Below, piece by piece: positions 15,647 to 23,816 of a stretch of 64,000 nucleotides of DNA. The DNA comes from Anaerolineaceae bacterium. Lineage in GTDB: Bacteria > Chloroflexota > Anaerolineae > Aggregatilineales > Phototrophicaceae. The position numbers were made by a program, and so were the translations under genes. The notes under the pieces were generated by a model. The model saw only the letters and a program-made list of their open reading frames with translations. It was not told where the DNA came from and ran no database searches. The stretch is from NCBI GenBank assembly GCA_020634115.1, contig JACKCH010000012.1, forward strand, positions 890,674 through 954,673, given 5' to 3'. Each line of letters opens with the position of its first letter. Position 1 is the stretch's first letter.

Positions 15647-17209
15647 CTATCGCCCTTCCTTCGGCACATCAAAGACGCGGGCAAAATAGCCGGAAAGCGC
15701 CTCGACCAGCGAGTCGCGCTCGTCAATTCCAGCCAGGATACGCGCCAGCCCTTTTTTGAAATCGGTCTGCATCTGGCGGTAAATCTGAATGCGCTGCGCC
15801 TGCGGAGACCCTGCGCCGTGCATGGATTCTGTCAGGTAGCCCACCGCGTTGCGCCCTAACGTCAAATTCTCGATCAGGCGCATAATCCGCATCCGGTGTT
15901 CGGTGGGGACATCTGCCCGTCCCCTGAGGTATTTGTCCAGCAACGCGCCGATTTCCTCGTGACGAAAATCCTGTTCTGAGGGCATGGTGGCGACTAACCC
16001 ACCGGCCATATCCTGCGCCAACCGCCCGATTTCGTAGGGCATCCGCGTCACATGATGCTTGCACACATTCGCCAGCATATCGTCGCTGAGGTACACACCC
16101 GACTTCATGGGAAACGACTGGAAGGAAGCCGCGATACCGGTCGCATAGATGGTTTCATTCAGGTGCGTCATTTCCACCAGTTTATCGCGGATATGCGAGG
16201 CTTTTTCGACGCCGTTGTAGTCTGCTGCTGCCGCCGCCGCCCCGATCAGGACATCCCCTACCCCGCTTTTGCAGACATAACTGCGGCGGTGATAACAGGT
16301 GAAACGCTCGACCAGCATGGCCGCAAATTCATACTCCCCATCCATGAAGATATATTCGTTAGGGATGAACACGTTATCGAAAACCACCATCGCTTCCTGC
16401 CCGCCGTACTGCGCGTTCCCCACGTCTATCGTGCCGGCCTCCATGCTGCGGGTATCGCACGATTGGCGGCCATAGATATAGGTAATCCCGTCCGCATCTA
16501 CGGGTACCGCTCCCACGATGGCGAAATCCTGGTCATTTTCCCCTAAGCGCAGGGTGGGCATGACGATCATCCAATGCGAATTGATGCAGCCGGTCTGGTG
16601 GGCCTTTGCCCCGGTGATATACACCCCTTCGTCCGTGCGGCGGGTGACGTGAACATAAACATCCGGGTCGTTCTGCTGGTGTGGAGCGAGGCCACGATCC
16701 CCTTTGACATCGGTCATCGCACCCCCGACGACATAATTCCGCTCCTGGCACAGTGTCACGAACCGAATAAACCGTTCATGGTAGGATGTGCCATGCGCCT
16801 CGTCTATCTCATACGTGACCGAGTGGACGGAGTTGAATGCATCCATCCCCACGCAGCGCTGAAAACACGTTCCGGTCAACTGCCCCAACCGCCGTTGCAT
16901 TTTGTTCTGCAGAACCAGGTCATCCGGGCTACCCGCGATATGCAAAAACCGATTCACCCGCGTTCCCGTGTAAGGCGATAGTGCGGTTGCCAGTTCGGGG
17001 TTTTGGGCCGCCAGATCGTAAGTAGCTGCCAGGGCATTGATGGATGGGCGAATCATGGGGTGGTCTACCGGCTCTTCGACCAGTTCACCGAATAGATACA
17101 CTTTAAGACCGCGCCCGCGCAGGCTGTTGATGTAGTCCTCTTCGGTGATAATCCTGGGCTGGGCGTTGGTCGTGGCGGGTAAAGCCGAATCCGGTATATG
17201 ATCGGTCAT
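15647..17209 (-). CDS. abfD: 4-hydroxybutyryl-CoA dehydratase (vinylacetyl-CoA delta-isomerase)
   Basis: The 520-residue protein belongs to the 4-hydroxyphenylacetate 3-hydroxylase/HpaB superfamily, but its sequence matches the 4-hydroxybutyryl-CoA dehydratase branch. It has VDHPMIRPSIN, TCFQRCVGMDAFN (Cys115, Cys119), GAMTDVKGDRGLAP, AKAHQTGCINSH, YGRQSCDTR, GGQEAMVVFDNVFIPN, CYHRRSYVCK (His307, Cys313), DKLVEMTHLNETIY and GYLTESMHGAGSPQAQRI. These enzymes use FAD and a [4Fe-4S] cluster with three Cys and one His ligand to make crotonyl-CoA from 4-hydroxybutyryl-CoA. All four ligands can be assigned. The His-to-Cys spacing is six, whereas the Clostridium enzyme as I recall it has seven (His292, Cys299). 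The ATG at 17209 has GGAG nine bases upstream. It is monocistronic. Confidence 0.9.
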   Translation of the reverse strand: MTDHIPDSALPATTNAQPRIITEEDYINSLRGRGLKVYLFGELVEEPVDHPMIRPSINALAATYDLAAQNPELATALSPYTGTRVNRFLHIAGSPDDLVLQNKMQRRLGQLTGTCFQRCVGMDAFNSVHSVTYEIDEAHGTSYHERFIRFVTLCQERNYVVGGAMTDVKGDRGLAPHQQNDPDVYVHVTRRTDEGVYITGAKAHQTGCINSHWMIVMPTLRLGENDQDFAIVGAVPVDADGITYIYGRQSCDTRSMEAGTIDVGNAQYGGQEAMVVFDNVFIPNEYIFMDGEYEFAAMLVERFTCYHRRSYVCKSGVGDVLIGAAAAAADYNGVEKASHIRDKLVEMTHLNETIYATGIAASFQSFPMKSGVYLSDDMLANVCKHHVTRMPYEIGRLAQDMAGGLVATMPSEQDFRHEEIGALLDKYLRGRADVPTEHRMRIMRLIENLTLGRNAVGYLTESMHGAGSPQAQRIQIYRQMQTDFKKGLARILAGIDERDSLVEALSGYFARVFDVPKEGR

Positions 17210-17363
17210 GATTTTTTCTCCAAAAACGCGGCCATACTGCTGATCTGAACTGCCGCATGGCAAGCATAAACTATATTCAATCTTGTTATTTAGTGTAACA
17301 GACCAGCAGGCTAGAAGTAAAACACAGTATGCGAAGCTATGTCATGGGTGGCCGGAAAATAAA

Positions 17364-17395
17364 GAGAGTCTTCCATAAACTTAAGGAAGACTCTC
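17364..17395 (-). terminator. Terminator of pdxS
   Basis: GAGAGTCTTCC and GGAAGACTCTC make a perfect 11-bp stem around a 10-base loop. On the minus strand it is followed by TTTATTTT, 30 bases past the pdxS stop. Confidence 0.85.
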
Positions 17396-17424
17396 GTCTG
17401 TTTTAGGATAATCGTCAGTGGTTA

Positions 17425-18336
17425 TTACCACCCACGCCCCGCGATTTTATCCGCTTCCGGCATGGCGCTGACGTTGATGCCAACCATCGCTTCACCGAGG
17501 TTACGACTGACCTGAACGAGAATGTCCGGGTTATCATAGTGGGTCACGGCTTCCACAATGGCTTTGGCGCGTTTAGCCGGGTCGCCACTTTTGAAAATAC
17601 CACTGCCTACAAACACCCCGTCTACACCTAACTGCATCATCAGTGCCGCATCCGCTGGGGTCGCCACGCCACCTGCCGCAAAGTTCACCACCGGCAGCCG
17701 CCCCAGTTCTGCCGTCTCTTTCACCAGCGCATAAGGCGCTTGAATGTTCTTGGCATAGGTGAACAGTTCGTCCTCGTCCATCGCGCTGATCCGGCGGATT
17801 TCGCCGTTGACCGTTCGCGCATGGCGAACCGCTTCCACCACATCACCCGTACCGGCCTCGCCTTTGGTACGAATCATTGCCGCGCCTTCCGCAATCCGGC
17901 GCAGCGCCTCGCCCAGGTTACGGCAGCCGCAGACAAACGGCACGGTGAACTTGTGCTTGTTGATGTGATGCTCTTCATCAGCCGGGGTCAGCACTTCGCT
18001 CTCGTCAATGTAGTCCACACCCATCGCCTGCAAAATCTGCGCCTCAACAAAATGACCGATACGCGCTTTTGCCATCACGGGAATAGACACGGCTTTCATA
18101 ATCCCGTCAATCATGTCCGGGTCGCTCATCCGAGCCACACCCCCGGTGGCACGAATATCGGCAGGCACACGCTCCAGTGCCATCACTGCACACGCCCCGG
18201 CATCCTCCGCGATTTTCGCGTGTTCCGGCGTCACTACGTCCATAATCACGCCACCCTTCAGCATCTGCGCCAGGCCGCGCTTTACCGCTTCCGTTCCGGT
18301 CTGCTGACCGTTGTGATTTGCCCCATTGGTCGTCAT
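17425..18336 (-). CDS. pdxS: Pyridoxal 5'-phosphate synthase, lyase subunit PdxS
   Basis: The 303-residue protein is PdxS (SNZ family), which joins ribose 5-phosphate, glyceraldehyde 3-phosphate and ammonia to make pyridoxal 5'-phosphate. Signature parts are GGVIMDVVTPEHAKIAEDAG, PVMAKARIGH with the Schiff-base Lys90, DYIDESEVLTPADEEHHI, FVCGCRNLGEALRRI, and MIRTKGEAGTGDVVEAV with the second active-site Lys158. The ammonia normally comes from the glutaminase PdxT, but no pdxT lies beside this gene in either direction. GGGAG supports the ATG at 18336. The gene is single and ends at a strong terminator. Confidence 0.96.
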   Translation of the reverse strand: MTTNGANHNGQQTGTEAVKRGLAQMLKGGVIMDVVTPEHAKIAEDAGACAVMALERVPADIRATGGVARMSDPDMIDGIMKAVSIPVMAKARIGHFVEAQILQAMGVDYIDESEVLTPADEEHHINKHKFTVPFVCGCRNLGEALRRIAEGAAMIRTKGEAGTGDVVEAVRHARTVNGEIRRISAMDEDELFTYAKNIQAPYALVKETAELGRLPVVNFAAGGVATPADAALMMQLGVDGVFVGSGIFKSGDPAKRAKAIVEAVTHYDNPDILVQVSRNLGEAMVGINVSAMPEADKIAGRGW

Positions 18337-18491
18337 TGGTCTTACTCCCTGCTTGATAAGTTCGTTTTCTCAAGCGTAGCTGCGCGCTACCCGCCCTTAT
18401 ATGTCCACCTGAGTCCAATAGTGCCACGTGGAATGCAGGCAAATTATGCGGCCTCGCCACCCACCCACTTGAGTGTATCGCTACATAGCGC

Positions 18492-18516
18492 AAAAAGGAC
18501 GGCTGTACCGTCCTTT
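18492..18516 (-). terminator. Terminator of the four-TM membrane protein gene
   Basis: A 9-bp perfect stem AAAGGACGG/CCGTCCTTT with a 5-base loop is followed on the minus strand by TTTTT. It lies between the membrane-protein gene and pdxS. Confidence 0.8.
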
Positions 18517-18582
18517 CCTGAAGCATAGTTTAATCCATATCAGGCCGATTTTGAACCCACTGATTGGCGACAGTAGAACGCC

Positions 18583-19521
18583 TTACAGGTTCGACACAAC
18601 TGGATTGGACATCGCCTCCGTGTCTACCGCTTTAAGAATCGTATCCAGTTCCGAAACGGAAACCATACCGGATTTGAGATTGTTGGCACGCTTGTTCCGC
18701 TGGACAATCTTGAGCAGCAGCATCACGTCCGGAGCCGCCGGATTCGAGCTGCGTCGTGTCCAGACTTCGATGCGCGGATACTTAATCTGCTGCTGAGTCA
18801 GCATTGCCCCCGCCTCTTGAAATTGGCCTTCCTGCAAAGCCCGCAGCAGCGCCTTGCGGGACTTATTCGGCGCCAATGCAACCACCTGATGGCGACTATC
18901 AAACCAGGTGTTCGTGGCTTCATCAAATGGCTCTTTTGCGGCGTTCCGCGCTATCACTGCCGCGACGATACTCGCCAACAGAATCTCAACTCCCCAATAG
19001 ATGAATGCGCCCGTGTCTTTGATCTCCAGGTCGCTGGATGAACTGCTGCCCGTTGTGCTGGTGATCGAAAACCCGTTACTGGCCGTATACTTCAGATACC
19101 CAACAAACCCGGTATCCTGTACCCGATACATCAGTCCTTCGTTCATGAAATCATCTAGCTGCGCTTCGGTCGGCGTTTTACCAGGATAACTCGCACTATA
19201 TTCCGAACGGATGTAGTCATTACGGAACGTGATGTAATAGAACGCGCCATGATACGCGCCGTACATCACGACTCCGGCCATCAGCCCGACCACCACGGCC
19301 ATCGTTGGGTTCTGCATTTTCGTGGACTTGATAACTAGCGCCAGAATCCCCCCGGCAATTGCACCGCCCGCTAATGGAAAAACAAACACCAGATAGAAAC
19401 TGGCATATTTATCAATAGCCCACATAATCCCGCCGAGTACAAGGCCGGAAACAAGGGCCACGATGAGCAGCAACCAGAGGCTACCGCCGGGCATCGCACC
19501 GCTGGGACGATAAGGTCGCAT
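18583..19521 (-). CDS. Membrane protein of unknown function
   Basis: The 312-residue protein has three hydrophobic segments in the first 110 residues (SLWLLLIVALVSGLVLGGIM, FYLVFVFPLAGGAIAGGILAL, and MAVVVGLMAGVVMYGAY). A soluble loop with a Ser/Thr-rich part (SITSTTGSSSSSD) follows, then a fourth helix (IYWGVEILLASIVAAVIA). The C-terminal 110 residues are cytoplasmic and charged, with helices such as ALLRALQEGQFQEAGAML. I recognise no family. The ATG at 19521 has GAGGGGGA upstream and is preferred to the start nine codons earlier. Divergent from recD2. Confidence 0.7.
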   Translation of the reverse strand: MRPYRPSGAMPGGSLWLLLIVALVSGLVLGGIMWAIDKYASFYLVFVFPLAGGAIAGGILALVIKSTKMQNPTMAVVVGLMAGVVMYGAYHGAFYYITFRNDYIRSEYSASYPGKTPTEAQLDDFMNEGLMYRVQDTGFVGYLKYTASNGFSITSTTGSSSSSDLEIKDTGAFIYWGVEILLASIVAAVIARNAAKEPFDEATNTWFDSRHQVVALAPNKSRKALLRALQEGQFQEAGAMLTQQQIKYPRIEVWTRRSSNPAAPDVMLLLKIVQRNKRANNLKSGMVSVSELDTILKAVDTEAMSNPVVSNL

Positions 19522-19671
19522 AAAATCCCCCTCAGGTGAAAAGTGCATTCGATACCGTCTATGCTATACCGAAATGCGGGAAAGATGTTGTCAAAAAGTG
19601 GTAAAGGATGCCAGAAAGTCTACACAATCTCACCACCCCGGAATACGCTTTTTTGTGCTATCTTTAATCTC

Positions 19672-21882
19672 ATGGAGACACTAACCGGAACGATTGAACG
19701 CATCACCTTTTACAACGAAGAAAACGGCTATACCGTCCTCAAAATGCTGCCCGACCAACCCCGCCTGGATGCAGCCGCCCGCGATGGCACCATCGCAGTG
19801 GTCGGCGTCATGCCGGAACTCAGCATTGGCGAGTCGGTGGAGTTCATGGGACAGTGGGTGAACGACTCGCGCTACGGCTTGCAGTTTCGCGCCGAAGTCG
19901 TGAAACCCGTTCCTCCCACCACCCTGACCGGCATCATCAACTACCTGTCGAGCGGCATCGTCCGGGGAATTGGCCCGCGTACGGCGGAAAAAATCGTCAA
20001 TCACTTTGGCCTGGAAACCCTCGATATTCTGGATAACGAACCCCACCGTATCCAGGAAGTGCCGGAAGTCAAAACAACACTGCTGAACCAGTTGGTCGAA
20101 GCCTGGAAGAGCAACCAGGCCGTACGCCAGGTGATGATTTTCCTGCAAGGTTACGGCATTTCCAGCAAGATGGCCGTACGCATTCACGACACGTATGGCG
20201 CGGATACGGTTCGTATCGTCAAGGAAGACCCCTACCAGCTGGCCGATGACGTGTTCGGCATCGGTTTCCTGCGGGCGGATACCATCGCGCAGAGCATGGG
20301 CGTGGAAAAGGACGCTCGTATCCGGCTGCGCGCCGGGCTGCACTACGCCCTGAACAAACTGGCAACGGACGGCCACACCTACGCTCCTCGCCAGATGCTC
20401 TTTGCGACCACCTGTGAACTGCTGCAAATCGAAGCCAGTGACGAAATCGCGGCGCGGCTCTCAGCTTTGCTGGACATGCAGATTTTCCAAGGTGATCTAT
20501 TCAATGATCGGCTGGTCAACCCGGATGGCGAAGTGGTCGAACCGGTCTATCTGCCCCTCTACTATTACGCGGAACTCGGCGCGGCGGAACGCCTACGGAT
20601 GCTGGCGAACACGCCCTCCCGCCTCATCCCGGTCTGGCAAAATACCGACTGGTCGAAATTCCTGAAAGAACTGGCAAAAAAGAACAACGTCGAATTGACC
20701 GCCCAGCAGCAGGGCGCGGTGAAAGCCGCCCTCACCAGCAAAGTCTCGGTGCTGACCGGCGGGCCGGGAACGGGCAAAACCACCACGCTGCAAATGGTTA
20801 TCAATGCCCTGGCCGCCGAAAAACGCAGCTTCAAACTCGCCTCCCCCACCGGACGGGCGGCGAAACGCCTGAGTGAAGCGACGGGATGGCCTGCCAGCAC
20901 GATTCACCGAATGCTTGGTTGGATGCCGGGCGGCGGTTTCGAGTACGACGAGGACAGCCCGCTGGATGTGGATATGGTCATCGTGGATGAAACCTCGATG
21001 CTTGACCTGGTGCTGTTCAATAGCCTGCTCAAGGCCATCCGCCCCGAATCGCACCTGCTGATGGTCGGGGATGTGGATCAGCTTCCCAGCGTCGGAGCGG
21101 GCAACGTCCTGCACGATGTAATTGACAGCGGCGTGGCGCATGTCACACGCCTGAAAACCATTTTCCGCCAGAGCGAAGACAGCGTGATTGTGGAAAACGC
21201 CCACCGCATCAACCAGGGTGATATGCCCTATTTGCAGAATACCAGCAGTGACTTCTTCTTCTTTGGTGAAGAAGACCCGGAGCGGGCAGCAGACCTGGTG
21301 GTGGATATTGTGCAGAACCGCATCCCCAACAAATTCGGCTATGACTCGCTGGATGATGTGCAGGTCATCGCGCCCATGTACCGAGGACCGATTGGCGTGA
21401 ATGCGCTGAACGAGCGCCTGCAGAAAGCCCTCAATGGCTCGACCCGGCAGGCGGAAAAGAAGCTCGGCGGGCGGCTGTTTCGGGCGGGCGACAAAGTGAT
21501 GCAAGTCCGCAACAACTACGACAAAGACGTATTTAACGGGGATATTGGACGCATCAACGCGCTGGATTTTGAAGATAATTCGATGGAAGTCATTATAGAT
21601 GGGCGCTATGTGTACTATGATTGGTCTGAAACCGACGACCTGACCCACGCCTACTGTATCAGCACGCACCGCAGCCAGGGCGGGGAGTACCCGGTGGTGG
21701 TGCTGCCGCTTATGACGCAGCACTACATGATGCTCCAGCGCAATCTGCTCTACACTGCCATCACGCGGGCGCGGGAGGTCGTTATCCTGGTCGGGACGCA
21801 CCGCGCGGTGGGGATTGCTGTGAAGAACAACAAAGTGGCGGAACGCTACAGCGGCCTGATCGCACGGCTGCTGCGGAGGTAG
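19672..21882 (+). CDS. recD2: RecD2-type ATP-dependent DNA helicase
   Basis: The 736-residue protein is a RecD/TraA-type superfamily 1B helicase of the RecD2 group, which acts without RecBC. It has the N-terminal OB-like region (ETLTGTIERITFYNEENGYTVLK), helix-hairpin-helix-like segments near 90-200 (IVRGIGPRTAEKIVNHFG), the P-loop LTGGPGTGKTTT (about 361-372), SPTGRAAKRLSEATG, Walker B VIVDETSMLD (about 435-444), GDVDQLPSVGAGNVL, and the C-terminal motifs STHRSQGGEYPVVVLP and TAITRAREVVILVG. It should unwind DNA 5' to 3' in repair. Family alignment begins at the ATG at 19672; no clear ribosome site precedes it, so it may be leaderless. Its stop is directly adjacent to the convergent rsmI stop. 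Confidence 0.93.
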   Translation: METLTGTIERITFYNEENGYTVLKMLPDQPRLDAAARDGTIAVVGVMPELSIGESVEFMGQWVNDSRYGLQFRAEVVKPVPPTTLTGIINYLSSGIVRGIGPRTAEKIVNHFGLETLDILDNEPHRIQEVPEVKTTLLNQLVEAWKSNQAVRQVMIFLQGYGISSKMAVRIHDTYGADTVRIVKEDPYQLADDVFGIGFLRADTIAQSMGVEKDARIRLRAGLHYALNKLATDGHTYAPRQMLFATTCELLQIEASDEIAARLSALLDMQIFQGDLFNDRLVNPDGEVVEPVYLPLYYYAELGAAERLRMLANTPSRLIPVWQNTDWSKFLKELAKKNNVELTAQQQGAVKAALTSKVSVLTGGPGTGKTTTLQMVINALAAEKRSFKLASPTGRAAKRLSEATGWPASTIHRMLGWMPGGGFEYDEDSPLDVDMVIVDETSMLDLVLFNSLLKAIRPESHLLMVGDVDQLPSVGAGNVLHDVIDSGVAHVTRLKTIFRQSEDSVIVENAHRINQGDMPYLQNTSSDFFFFGEEDPERAADLVVDIVQNRIPNKFGYDSLDDVQVIAPMYRGPIGVNALNERLQKALNGSTRQAEKKLGGRLFRAGDKVMQVRNNYDKDVFNGDIGRINALDFEDNSMEVIIDGRYVYYDWSETDDLTHAYCISTHRSQGGEYPVVVLPLMTQHYMMLQRNLLYTAITRAREVVILVGTHRAVGIAVKNNKVAERYSGLIARLLRR

Positions 21883-22704
21883 TTATTCCCCCACGCCCAG
21901 GGCATACACATCCCGCCGTGACCAACCCGATTCAGCGGCCACCGCTTTCGCCGCCCGGCTCAACGACTCCCCGACTTCCAATCGGGCATCCAGCGCGGCC
22001 CGGACTCGCGTTGCATCCCAATCAGCCGAGGACTCTTCTGGTGCGCCGCCGATGATGAGCGTGATTTCCCCGCGCGGCGGGTGTTCCCGGTAGTAGTTCA
22101 GCACGGTACTGCACGTCCCACGTTGGAATTCCTCGTAAAATTTGCTCACTTCCCGCGCCACACAGACCGCACGATCTCCAAGCTGTTCCAGCACCAAGGC
22201 TAGTGTGTCTGTAAGCCGGTTGGGACTCTCGTAGGCAACTAGCGTGCGTCGTTCGTCAACCAATGAATCCAGCAGGTCGGCCAGCGCCTTCGTTTTGCGC
22301 GGCAAAAACCCCAGGTAGACAAAACTATCCGTCGGCAAACCGGACGCCACCAGCGCGGTAGTGATAGCGTTCGCGCCCGGCAGCGGCACAACCTGGATAC
22401 CCTGCCCCAGTGCCGCCCCCACCAACTCAAAACCGGGGTCGGAAATGCCGGGAGTCCCGGCGTCGGAAACCAGCGCGACATCGCCCGTTTCCAGCGCAGC
22501 GAAAAGCGCATCCAGTTTCGCCAGTTTATTATGCTCATGATAGCTCGTCAGCGGCGTGGGGATGTCGTAGTATTGCAGCAGCACGCGGGTCGTGCGCGTG
22601 TCTTCGGCGGCAATCAGGCTGACTTCCCGCAGGATACGGAGCGCCCGCAGCGTGATGTCTTCCAGGTTGCCGATTGGCGTTGGAACAAGATATAGAATGC
22701 CCAT
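21883..22704 (-). CDS. rsmI: 16S rRNA (cytidine-1402-2'-O)-methyltransferase RsmI
   Basis: The 273-residue protein is a tetrapyrrole-methylase-fold enzyme of the RsmI family, which methylates the ribose of C1402 in the 16S rRNA decoding centre. It shows LYLVPTPIGNLEDITLRAL at the N terminus, AEDTRTTRVLLQ, SYHEHN, VSDAGTPGISDPG, the SAM-site region PLPGANAITTALVASGLP, YLGFLPRK, ESPNRL and AREVSKFYEEFQRGT. The length is normal. The gene ends with no spacer against the recD2 stop. It follows the YciI gene by 7 bp, so both are likely one transcript. Confidence 0.96.
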   Translation of the reverse strand: MGILYLVPTPIGNLEDITLRALRILREVSLIAAEDTRTTRVLLQYYDIPTPLTSYHEHNKLAKLDALFAALETGDVALVSDAGTPGISDPGFELVGAALGQGIQVVPLPGANAITTALVASGLPTDSFVYLGFLPRKTKALADLLDSLVDERRTLVAYESPNRLTDTLALVLEQLGDRAVCVAREVSKFYEEFQRGTCSTVLNYYREHPPRGEITLIIGGAPEESSADWDATRVRAALDARLEVGESLSRAAKAVAAESGWSRRDVYALGVGE

Positions 22705-22711
22705 GTACTGC

Positions 22712-23053
22712 TCAGTCGTTATCCATTAGTTCTTCGGGGCGCGTCCAAGCCGAAAGCGCGATATGGTAGGGGAAAAGCTCGGCACGGAAAACCCGATTCT
22801 TCACCGCCGGATCATCGTGCACAATCCGACGTGCCGCTTCGTGCGATTCAGCCTGGAAAATGATGATGCCAAAACTGCTGTAATCCGTAGTTTGGGTACG
22901 CCCTGCCAGCAGCACGACATCTTGTGCGACCAAATCCTTCAGGTAGTTGTAGTGCAGTGCGACAATTGCATCTTCTTCCGGTGTCGCGCCGTCAGTGAGC
23001 ATCTCTGGGCGCACAGGTTGGATGAGATACAGGTATTGTTGCCGTTCGGCCAT
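22712..23053 (-). CDS. YciI-family protein
   Basis: The 113-residue protein fits the YciI-like (EthD/ferredoxin-like fold) family: YLYLIQPVRPEMLTDGATPEEDAIVALHYNYLKDLVAQ, then VLLAGRTQ and FGIIIFQAESHEAARRIVHDDPAV. The conserved His in HYNYL and the Asp-Asp-Pro turn are present. Members are small enzymes or binding proteins of mostly unknown role. AAGGAGGTG eight bases upstream fixes the ATG at 23053 rather than the one five codons earlier. It heads a two-gene unit with rsmI. Confidence 0.82.
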   Translation of the reverse strand: MAERQQYLYLIQPVRPEMLTDGATPEEDAIVALHYNYLKDLVAQDVVLLAGRTQTTDYSSFGIIIFQAESHEAARRIVHDDPAVKNRVFRAELFPYHIALSAWTRPEELMDND

Positions 23054-23185
23054 CACCACCTCCTTCAACTAGGATTACTACCCTTCACGGATTCTCTATT
23101 GTACCCGAATCTCACACGATATTCTCCCTACAGAATCGCCGGTGTGGATGTTATGCTTGGCACATAGTCAATGAGGGGTAGTGGC

Positions 23186-23806
23186 ATGGCGGACTGGTAT
23201 CTGATTGTTGGCCTGGGGAATCCTGGCAAAGAATATGAAAACACCCGGCACAACGTCGGTTTTCAGGTCGTGGACGAACTGGCACGGCGCTATGGGCTGA
23301 CCTTCGGTAAAAAAGAGCGTAAGGCAGTCGTTGCATCCGGCGTGATGCAGGGCAGAAAAGTCATCCTCGCCAAGCCACAAACCTATATGAACCTCAGCGG
23401 CGAATCGGTACGGGCGCTGGTGGATTTCTACAAAGTGGAAATTGAACACATCATCATTGTTTCTGACGACCTGGATATTCCATTGGGAACGCTGCGGCTG
23501 CGGAAAGAAGGCAGCGCGGGTGGTCAGCGCGGGCTGAAGAGCATTATCCAGCATCTGGGGACTCAGAATTTCAGCCGGTTGCGTTTTGGTATTGGCCGTC
23601 CTCCTGGCCGGATGGATCCGAAAGACTATGTGCTGCAGGCCTTCAAAGGGGACGATGCGATTTTGGCCGCTGAAGTAGCCGACCACGCAGCGGATGCCGT
23701 GGAAACCTGGTTGACTTCCGGCATTGACCTGGCGATGAGCCGTCATAATGGGACAACGGAGAACGTATCCCGCCCCCAGCCGACACCGAACCCAGATAAC
23801 TCGTAA
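23186..23806 (+). CDS. pth: Peptidyl-tRNA hydrolase
   Basis: The 206-residue enzyme frees tRNA from peptidyl-tRNAs that drop off ribosomes. It begins YLIVGLGNPGKEYENTRHNVG, with catalytic His in TRHNVGF, and continues with LAKPQTYMNLSGESV, VSDDLDIPLGTLRLRKEGSAGGQRGLKSI and LRFGIGRPPGRMDPKDYVL. All catalytic residues (His, Asp, Asn) are visible. The first in-frame ATG lies at 23171, but GAGGGG seven bases before 23186 selects the latter. It is convergent, with an 11-bp gap, with the isoprenoid-synthase-like gene. Confidence 0.96.
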   Translation: MADWYLIVGLGNPGKEYENTRHNVGFQVVDELARRYGLTFGKKERKAVVASGVMQGRKVILAKPQTYMNLSGESVRALVDFYKVEIEHIIIVSDDLDIPLGTLRLRKEGSAGGQRGLKSIIQHLGTQNFSRLRFGIGRPPGRMDPKDYVLQAFKGDDAILAAEVADHAADAVETWLTSGIDLAMSRHNGTTENVSRPQPTPNPDNS

Positions 23807-23816
23807 TCCTACCTTA

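Noticed and set aside
20593..21801. 402-codon open frame on the minus strand
   Set aside because: It is antisense to recD2, whose motifs are complete; the translation is His/Val-rich with no family features.
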